Assembly (NCBI GenBank): GCA_002373715.1 | Contig: DFLI01000120.1 | Span: 1-5,738, forward strand | DNA: 5,738 bases | Reading direction: 5' to 3' | Source of the DNA: Bacteroidales bacterium UBA3623 | Lineage (GTDB): Bacteria > Bacteroidota > Bacteroidia > Bacteroidales > UBA932 | In this document: piece after piece, positions 1-4,502 of the stretch | Layout of the letters: each line of letters starts with the position of its first letter | Position numbering within the stretch: the first letter of the stretch is position 1 | Notes under the pieces: model-generated | Database searches by the model: none | Seen by the model: only the letters and a program-made list of their open reading frames with translations | What the model was told of the DNA's origin: nothing | Program-made: the position numbers and the translations under genes

Positions 1-383
1 GTTTCCGGCGTTACACTCTCGCAGAGGACGGCGTTTCCGACGGTCTCTGGAACATCGGTCAGCTCCTTCTGAAGGTCACGCCCCTTCTTTGTCAGTTTCA
101 CAATCATCTGGCGGGCATCCTCTTTACCTTTACTGCGGATTACAATGCCCTCGGCCTCCATCCTTTTCAGGAGTGGTGTGACGGTATTGGTCTCCAACAG
201 AAGGCGCTTGGCGATGTCGTTTACCGGCTGCGCGTCCTTCTCCCACAGCACCAGCAGTACTAAGTACTGCGGATACGTAAGTCCGCGCTCTCCCAGCAGC
301 GGATGATACGCCTGGGTGAGAAGCCGGGAAGCCGTGTACAGCCTGAAACAGAGCTGGTTCTCCAGTTTGAATTTTTCTTCCAT
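1..383 (-). CDS. ohrR: OhrR-type MarR family peroxide-sensing repressor, partial (3' end outside window)
   Basis: Winged-helix repressor of the MarR family, OhrR branch; these dimers bind inverted repeats and let go when an N-terminal cysteine is oxidised by organic hydroperoxide. The first 127 codons are present; the gene continues past the left edge. The N-terminus reads LENQLCF with Cys12 at the position of the OhrR peroxidatic cysteine. Tyr26 and Tyr37 (in TYPQY) match the two tyrosines that contact that cysteine in Bacillus OhrR. The helix-turn-helix lies at about residues 53-81 and the wing carries the ED-x-R type signature (Asp89, Arg91). A second cysteine, Cys121, falls in the C-terminal region where two-cysteine OhrR proteins have a resolving cysteine. 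The ATG overlaps the peroxidase stop by one base (TAATG), so translation is probably coupled. It is the last visible gene of the operon and the likely binder of the palindromes at its promoter (inference). Family call is firm; the exact inducer is not shown by sequence. Confidence 0.9.
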   Translation of the reverse strand, partial: MEEKFKLENQLCFRLYTASRLLTQAYHPLLGERGLTYPQYLVLLVLWEKDAQPVNDIAKRLLLETNTVTPLLKRMEAEGIVIRSKGKEDARQMIVKLTKKGRDLQKELTDVPETVGNAVLCESVTPE

Positions 384-925
384 TAAAGCATTTCTTCAAT
401 GTCCTTCTCAAAAGAGGCGGGCTCGGCAACCGGAGCAAAGCGCTTGACGATAGTTCCATCTCTGTTAATCAAGAACTTAGTGAAGTTCCAGAGGATGTCG
501 CTGTCCTTTTCCACGCTCTTGCTCAGGCCTTTCAGCAGTTTGTGCGTGGCCTTAGCCTTGAGACCCTTGTACTCCTCGGTAGGAGCGGCCGATTTCAGGT
601 AAGTGAAGACCGGGCTCTCTTCGGAGCCGTTCACGTCTACCTTTTTCATCAGCGGGAAGGTAACACCGTGGTTGAGGCGGCAGAATTCAGCAATCTCCTC
701 GTCGGAGCCGGGCTCCTGGTGGGCAAACTGGTCGCAGGGAAAGCCCACGATAACCAGCCCCTTGTCCTTATACTTCTGGTACAGGGCCTCCAGGCCGTCG
801 TACTGCGGGGTAAAACCGCACTTGGATGCGGTGTTGACAATCAGCAGGACCTTGCCTTCGAACTGAGCGAAGTCAAAGTCAACGCCCTTGTTGTTAAGGG
901 CCTTGAAGTCATAAATCTTTGCCAT
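383..925 (-). CDS. gpx: Glutathione peroxidase family protein (thioredoxin-type, Cys form)
   Basis: Reduces hydrogen peroxide and organic or lipid hydroperoxides in the cytoplasm; no signal peptide is present. At 180 residues it has the normal length of bacterial members. The peroxidatic residue is Cys36 in NTASKCGFTPQY, not selenocysteine. The rest of the catalytic tetrad is visible as Gln70 (in FAHQEPG), Trp146 and Asn147 (WNFTKFL). Cys82 in EFCRLNHGVTFP sits where thioredoxin-dependent members carry the resolving cysteine, so the reductant is probably thioredoxin and not glutathione despite the family name (inference from family knowledge). A small oddity is Asp65 where FPCNQF is usual. 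The gene begins one base after the ferritin-like gene's stop (TAAGATG) and ends in the TAATG overlap with the OhrR-type gene. It is therefore the middle gene of one transcript and the main detoxifying enzyme of the operon. Confidence 0.96.
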   Translation of the reverse strand: MAKIYDFKALNNKGVDFDFAQFEGKVLLIVNTASKCGFTPQYDGLEALYQKYKDKGLVIVGFPCDQFAHQEPGSDEEIAEFCRLNHGVTFPLMKKVDVNGSEESPVFTYLKSAAPTEEYKGLKAKATHKLLKGLSKSVEKDSDILWNFTKFLINRDGTIVKRFAPVAEPASFEKDIEEML

Positions 926-926
926 C

Positions 927-1382
927 TTACAGCTGCTTTACAAGCCAGTTCTGATAACCGATTTTCCCGATGAGGTCCAGCTGCTCCTCGTCCCAGTACA
1001 GGTCCTCTTCCTCGTCCAGAAGATAAGCCTTGGTAAGGTCGTAAGTAGTAGGATCTGCGGCGAGGGCGGGCATGGCCTTGTAGAGCGTCTCCACGCCTTC
1101 CTTCTGCAGTTTGTGGTCGGCCTCAATGTAGGCTTTGGGATCTTCGATAAGCTTAGCCTCGCTGCATACCTTTACTTCGGGAACCACACCAAGGTCCAGA
1201 AGACGGTCGGTGTATTTCTCAACCCATGCCATTTCCTCAGTATAATGGCCCATATACTTTTCACCAAGCTTCGTGAAGCCCTGGCTCTTGAAGAGTTGAC
1301 CCTGCATCTTGTGTACGAAAGCGCTGCCGGCAAGCTCGTTGATGATCATCTGAGAGATCTGGATAGTGTTTTTAAAGTCCAT
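927..1382 (-). CDS. Bacterioferritin-like four-helix protein with altered ferroxidase site
   Basis: A 151-residue ferritin-superfamily protein, about the length of bacterioferritin. The best match is the C-terminus, where LDEEEDLYWDEEQLDLI and the following IGKIGYQNWL follow the bacterioferritin pattern. EEMAWVEKYTDRLL matches the helix that carries a ferroxidase Glu and the haem-ligand Met (here Met51). By-eye alignment to E. coli Bfr keeps Glu16, Glu50 and Glu124. It replaces His54 with Trp53, Glu94 with Gln93 and His130 with Asp127, so a normal di-iron centre seems unlikely. It could still store or bind iron or haem, act as a cage subunit, or have a new role; the sequence does not decide. 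It is the first gene of the peroxide operon, 1 base before the peroxidase gene. The chosen ATG is the first in frame after the promoter, about 35 bases downstream of the predicted start of transcription, without a clear Shine-Dalgarno. Superfamily call is solid; function is open. Confidence 0.85.
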   Translation of the reverse strand: MDFKNTIQISQMIINELAGSAFVHKMQGQLFKSQGFTKLGEKYMGHYTEEMAWVEKYTDRLLDLGVVPEVKVCSEAKLIEDPKAYIEADHKLQKEGVETLYKAMPALAADPTTYDLTKAYLLDEEEDLYWDEEQLDLIGKIGYQNWLVKQL

Positions 1383-1410
1383 GATGTTTGAATATTTAGT
1401 TGTTATTTAT

Positions 1411-1422
1411 ATCGTTCACGAT
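1411..1422. promoter_or_regulatory. Inverted-repeat operator candidate A (start-site proximal)
   Basis: ATCGT-TC-ACGAT is a perfect 5+2+5 inverted repeat lying just downstream of the -7 element of the ferritin-like operon, about where transcription should start. Its left flank (ATATCGT) shares the half-site of operator candidate B. A bound dimer here would block initiation. Binding by the OhrR-type protein is inferred. Confidence 0.6.
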
Positions 1423-1423
1423 G

Positions 1424-1454
1424 CAAATATACGACTTTATTTTTATATCGCAAG
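1424..1454 (-). promoter_or_regulatory. Promoter of the ferritin-like/peroxidase/OhrR operon
   Basis: On the minus strand TATATTTG (plus-strand 1424-1431) matches the Bacteroidota -7 consensus TAnnTTTG exactly. Nineteen bases further upstream is CTTG (1451-1454), a one-mismatch version of the -33 TTTG box, and it lies inside operator candidate B. Transcription would start near 1417, giving a leader of about 35 bases. No other -7 match was seen between here and the ATG. Confidence 0.7.
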
Positions 1455-1460
1455 CGATAT
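1445..1460. promoter_or_regulatory. Inverted-repeat operator candidate B (over the -33 box)
   Basis: ATATCGC-AA-GCGATAT is a perfect 7+2+7 inverted repeat, unusual for containing CGC/GCG in otherwise AT-only DNA. It covers the -33 box of the minus-strand promoter. Its centre is 36 bases from that of candidate A. Size and symmetry suit a MarR-family dimer; the third gene of the operon is the obvious candidate ligand (inference). It also lies about 70 bases upstream of the divergent SulP -7 element, so an effect there is possible but unsupported. Confidence 0.65.
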
Positions 1461-1486
1461 TTTTGAAAAATGCTAATTTTTCCTTG

Positions 1487-1523
1487 TTAAAATATTTTAA
1501 AAATATTTGTTAAAAATTTTTAA
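1487..1523. promoter_or_regulatory. AT-only palindromic tract upstream of and within the SulP promoter
   Basis: Two perfect 14-base palindromes made only of A and T, TTAAAATATTTTAA (1487-1500) and TTAAAAATTTTTAA (1510-1523), flank and follow the -33 box of the SulP promoter. Phased A-tracts of this kind can bend DNA or act as an UP-like element. Such palindromes also arise by chance in AT-only DNA, so a specific regulator is not claimed. Confidence 0.3.
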
Positions 1524-1537
1524 AAACGCTACCTTTG
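1506..1537 (+). promoter_or_regulatory. Promoter of the SulP transporter gene
   Basis: TTTG at 1506-1509 and TACCTTTG at 1530-1537, separated by 20 bases, match both boxes of the Bacteroidota vegetative sigma promoter at ideal spacing. Transcription should begin around 1542-1546, leaving a leader of only about 20 bases before the ATG at 1565. Confidence 0.8.
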
Positions 1538-1564
1538 CGCCCCGGATTTAGAAAGCGTAACAAT

Positions 1565-3256
1565 ATGGAAATCAAAGGTGATTTCAGACCCAAGCTGTTT
1601 ACTACTATCAAGGAAGGTTACACCAAGCAGAACCTTGTGCAGGACCTTCTCGCCGGCGTCATTGTGGGTATCGTGGCCCTGCCGCTGGCCATCGCCTTCG
1701 GCATTGCCTCGGGCGCATCCCCGGAAGCAGGTATCCTTACCGCCATCGTGGCCGGCTTCCTCATCTCCTTCTTCGGCGGCAGCAAAGTGCAGATCGGCGG
1801 CCCTACCGGCGCCTTCATCGTCATTGTCTACGGCATTATCCAAGAGTATGGCATGAGCGGCCTCATGATTGCCACCTTCATGGCCGGTGCCTTCCTCATC
1901 CTGATGGGTGTCCTGCATCTGGGAACCATCATCAAATACATCCCTTACCCTATTGTGGTGGGCTTCACCTCCGGTATTGCCCTCACCATCTTTGCCACGC
2001 AAATCAAGGATCTGTTCGGCCTGCAGGTGGAGAGCGTTCCCGCCGGATTCCTGGACAAATGGGTGGTCTATGCCCAGAACATCGGCACCATTAACTGGTG
2101 GGCGCTGCTGGTGGGCATTTGCAGCATCCTTATTATTATATTGACCCCTAAGCTGAGCCGCCGCATTCCCGGTTCACTGGTAGCTATCATCCTGATGACG
2201 CTGGCCGCCCTGGGCCTGAAGGCTCTGGGCATCGAGGGAATTGAAACCATCGGCGACCGCTTCACCATTTCATCGGCCCTGCCCCAGCCGGAAGTGCCCC
2301 ATATTACCTGGGAAAGCATTACCCGCCTGGCACAGCCCGCCATGATCATTGCCATGCTGGGCGCCATTGAGTCCCTGCTTTCCGCCGCCGTGGCCGATGG
2401 TGTCATTGGAGACCACCACAACAGCAACCAGGAACTGGTAGCCCAGGGTATTGCCAATATGGTTTCTCCCCTGATTGGCGGTATCCCCGCCACCGGAGCC
2501 ATCGCCCGCACCATGACCAATATCAACAACGGAGGTCGTACCCCCGTTGCCGGCATTGCCCACGCCATTGTCCTGGCCCTCATTTACCTGTTTCTGATGC
2601 CCCTGGTGCAGTACATTCCCATGTCCTGCCTGGCCGGTATTCTGGTGGTAGTGGCCTACAACATGAGCGAATGGCGCAGTTTCAGGGCCATTCTGCGTAA
2701 CCCCAAGTCGGATATCATCGTGCTGCTGGTAACCTTCTTCCTCACTGTTATCTTCGACCTCACCATAGCCATTGAAGTGGGCGTCATCATCGCCTGCCTG
2801 CTTTGCATGAAGCGTATGGCCGAAACCACCAACGTCTCCGTTATCAGTGACGAGATTGACCCCACGGCCGACACCGATATCCAGGGCAACCTGGAGCACC
2901 TGATCATCCCCGAGGGAGCCAAGGTGTACGAGATTAACGGCCCCTACTTCTTCGGTATAGGTAACAAGTTTGAGGAGATGATGGGAGACACCCGGGCCAA
3001 CGAACGCGCCAAGGTGCGTATCATCCGCATGCGTAAGGTTCCGTTCATTGACTCCACCGGCGTGCACAACCTGTCCAACATGTGCCTCATGTGCTCCCAG
3101 CTGGGCGTAAAAGTGGTCCTTTCCGGTGTGAACCCCAACGTAATGGCGGTGCTTCAGAAAGCCGGAATGGATGAGCAGGTGGGTAAAGAGAATATCTGCA
3201 GCCACATCTCCCTGGCCTTGAAGAGGGCCCAGGAGATACTGGCAGAAGAAGAATAA
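1565..3256 (+). CDS. SulP/SLC26 family anion transporter with C-terminal STAS domain
   Basis: Inner-membrane transporter of 563 residues, the usual SulP length. The first half carries the family's TM1-TM3 block at about residues 28-84 (VALPLAIAFGIASGASPEAG, then GGSKVQIGGPTGAF). A later conserved block starts near 262 (GAIESLLSAAVADG, HHNSNQELVAQGIANM, IGGIPATGAIARTMTN). Glu269 is at the position that in proton-coupled SLC26 homologues such as SLC26Dg is a glutamate. The STAS domain spans about 440-555 with the DSTG motif at 496-499. Substrates in this family include sulfate, bicarbonate and C4-dicarboxylates; sequence alone does not choose, and no assimilation or carbonic anhydrase gene is adjacent. 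An in-frame TTG at 1535 would add 10 residues, but it lies inside the promoter -7 box upstream of the likely transcript start, so the ATG preceded by AGAAAG is preferred. It is divergent from the peroxide operon and convergent with the GH3 gene. Confidence 0.95.
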   Translation: MEIKGDFRPKLFTTIKEGYTKQNLVQDLLAGVIVGIVALPLAIAFGIASGASPEAGILTAIVAGFLISFFGGSKVQIGGPTGAFIVIVYGIIQEYGMSGLMIATFMAGAFLILMGVLHLGTIIKYIPYPIVVGFTSGIALTIFATQIKDLFGLQVESVPAGFLDKWVVYAQNIGTINWWALLVGICSILIIILTPKLSRRIPGSLVAIILMTLAALGLKALGIEGIETIGDRFTISSALPQPEVPHITWESITRLAQPAMIIAMLGAIESLLSAAVADGVIGDHHNSNQELVAQGIANMVSPLIGGIPATGAIARTMTNINNGGRTPVAGIAHAIVLALIYLFLMPLVQYIPMSCLAGILVVVAYNMSEWRSFRAILRNPKSDIIVLLVTFFLTVIFDLTIAIEVGVIIACLLCMKRMAETTNVSVISDEIDPTADTDIQGNLEHLIIPEGAKVYEINGPYFFGIGNKFEEMMGDTRANERAKVRIIRMRKVPFIDSTGVHNLSNMCLMCSQLGVKVVLSGVNPNVMAVLQKAGMDEQVGKENICSHISLALKRAQEILAEEE

Positions 3257-3259
3257 TCT

Positions 3260-4429
3260 TTAATTTTCCTTCAGAGAAAGCTTGAGGGCCAGGATGCGAC
3301 GGACACTTTCGTCAATTCTGGCCTCAGTCAATGTCCCGTCCTGAACGGCAGCCATCACAGCCTCGAAGGCTTCGGGAAGGTCTTCCGGCATAAGGACGAT
3401 ATCGGCCCCGGCCTGGAGCGTAAGCACGGCCGATTCCCCGCTGTTGTAGCGGTCACTGATGGCCTTCATGCCCATGGCGTCTGTAATGATGATACCCTGG
3501 AAGCCCAGTTCCTTGCGCAGCTTATCGGTGAGGATGTAATGGGAAAGGGTGCCGGGCAGGTTGTCTCCCGTAACGTTCGGAAGAGCCACATGGGCCGACA
3601 TGATCATGGGAGCACCGGCCTTGATGGCAGCCTTGAAGGTAATCATTTCGCAGTTGAGCAGTTCTTCCCAGGTTTTGTCCGACTGGACATATTCCTTGTG
3701 GGAATCTCCTACAGTATCTCCATGGCCCGGGAAGTGCTTGATGCAGGCGCCGATACCCTCCTTGCGCAAACCTTCCATAAACTTCACCACCATGGGAGCC
3801 GCCTTCTTGGGATCGTTGGAAAAGGCGCGGTCTCCGATGACGATATTCTTGGGGTTGGTGTTAACATCGGCCACCGGGGCAAAGTCCACGTCAAAGCCAT
3901 ATTCCTTCAGATAAGAGCCGATGGCAACGCCGGCCTCATAGGCCTTACCAGGGTCCTCCGTGGCGCCCACGGCAGCCATGGAAGCGTAGGTGGAAACGTT
4001 GAAATTCTCATTGTTGCCGATGCGGGCCACGCGGCCGCCTTCCTCGTCTATACTCAGAAGCGGGGCTCCGGCAAGCGCGTGTAAATCACGCGTGAAAGCC
4101 TTCAGTTGCTCGGGATTGTCTATGTTGTGGGAGAAAAGCGTAACGCCGCCCACGGGATACTTTTCACAGAAAGCCTTGGTCTCTTCGTTCACGGCCTGCA
4201 TGTGGTAGGCCATCATACCCATGGAGGAAGCCTGAAACACAGGGTCCAGGGACTCCGGCCTGGTGCAGAAAAGCTGCCCCACTTTTTCCCGAAGACTCAT
4301 CTGGGAAAGCTGAGCCTCAACGGCATTCTTCTGTTCGGGGGTGAGAGTGGTTTTCTTGGGAGCATTCTTGCACCCGGGGACTGCCAGAAGGGCCAGGCAG
4401 GCGGCCAGAAGGACGAAAGACTTTTTCAT
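3260..4429 (-). CDS. nagZ: GH3 beta-N-acetylhexosaminidase lipoprotein, NagZ type
   Basis: Glycoside hydrolase family 3 enzyme expected to remove terminal beta-N-acetylglucosamine, for example from peptidoglycan fragments. Residues 1-20 form a lipoprotein signal with hydrophobic core and lipobox VPGC, so Cys20 would be lipidated. The following KNAPKK lacks the acidic residues typical of the Bacteroidota surface-export signal, which favours a periplasmic position. The catalytic domain is complete: IDEEGGRVAR (127-136), KHFPGHGDTVGDSH (231-244) with the Asp242/His244 acid-base dyad special to NagZ, and nucleophile Asp317 in ITDAMGM. The length of 389 residues fits a single-domain enzyme without the C-terminal GH3 domain of beta-glucosidases. 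NagZ of enteric bacteria is cytoplasmic; the lipoprotein form is common in Bacteroidota. It is convergent with the SulP gene (3 bases between stops) and divergent from the metallophosphatase gene. Activity call is strong; the physiological substrate is inferred. Confidence 0.93.
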   Translation of the reverse strand: MKKSFVLLAACLALLAVPGCKNAPKKTTLTPEQKNAVEAQLSQMSLREKVGQLFCTRPESLDPVFQASSMGMMAYHMQAVNEETKAFCEKYPVGGVTLFSHNIDNPEQLKAFTRDLHALAGAPLLSIDEEGGRVARIGNNENFNVSTYASMAAVGATEDPGKAYEAGVAIGSYLKEYGFDVDFAPVADVNTNPKNIVIGDRAFSNDPKKAAPMVVKFMEGLRKEGIGACIKHFPGHGDTVGDSHKEYVQSDKTWEELLNCEMITFKAAIKAGAPMIMSAHVALPNVTGDNLPGTLSHYILTDKLRKELGFQGIIITDAMGMKAISDRYNSGESAVLTLQAGADIVLMPEDLPEAFEAVMAAVQDGTLTEARIDESVRRILALKLSLKEN

Positions 4430-4453
4430 GGCGAATAGTTGGTTATCGGGAAG

Positions 4454-4461
4454 CGAAGTTA
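4454..4461 (-). promoter_or_regulatory. Weak -7 candidate for the GH3 gene
   Basis: On the minus strand TAACTTCG matches TAnnTTTG except for one base and would start transcription shortly before the GH3 ATG. No good -33 box is visible about 20 bases upstream, so this is only the best available candidate in the 73-base divergent gap. Confidence 0.25.
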
Positions 4462-4473
4462 GTATTTTTTTGC

Positions 4474-4481
4474 TACATTTG
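4474..4481 (+). promoter_or_regulatory. -7 promoter element for the metallophosphatase-propeller gene
   Basis: TACATTTG matches the Bacteroidota TAnnTTTG -7 consensus exactly and lies 21 bases before the ATG at 4503, so the leader would be about 15 bases. The -33 position is not recognisable, which suggests a weak or activator-dependent promoter. Confidence 0.55.
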
Positions 4482-4502
4482 TATAGAAAGAACTAATAAA
4501 TA

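Noticed and set aside
130..459. 109-codon minus-strand frame across the peroxidase/OhrR junction
   Set aside because: It overlaps two well-supported genes in another frame and has a low-complexity composition with no family resemblance.
923..929. Possible separate promoter for the peroxidase gene
   Set aside because: Only one base separates it from the upstream stop, and no TAnnTTTG element was seen just upstream within the ferritin-like gene.
542..973. 143-codon plus-strand frame opposite the peroxidase gene
   Set aside because: It is a shadow of the antisense peroxidase gene, with no promoter and no recognisable domain.
2270..3205. 311-codon open frame on the minus strand
   Set aside because: It lies wholly inside the SulP gene, is rich in His/Gly/Asp from reading GC-rich codons in reverse, and has no recognisable domain.
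3212..3292. Imperfect long-range inverted repeat CTGGCCTTGAAG / CTTGAGGGCCAG spanning the convergent stops, considered as a terminator
   Set aside because: The arms have two mismatches and a 57-base loop, and both arise because each protein ends in a similar LALK stretch; no T-run follows either arm.
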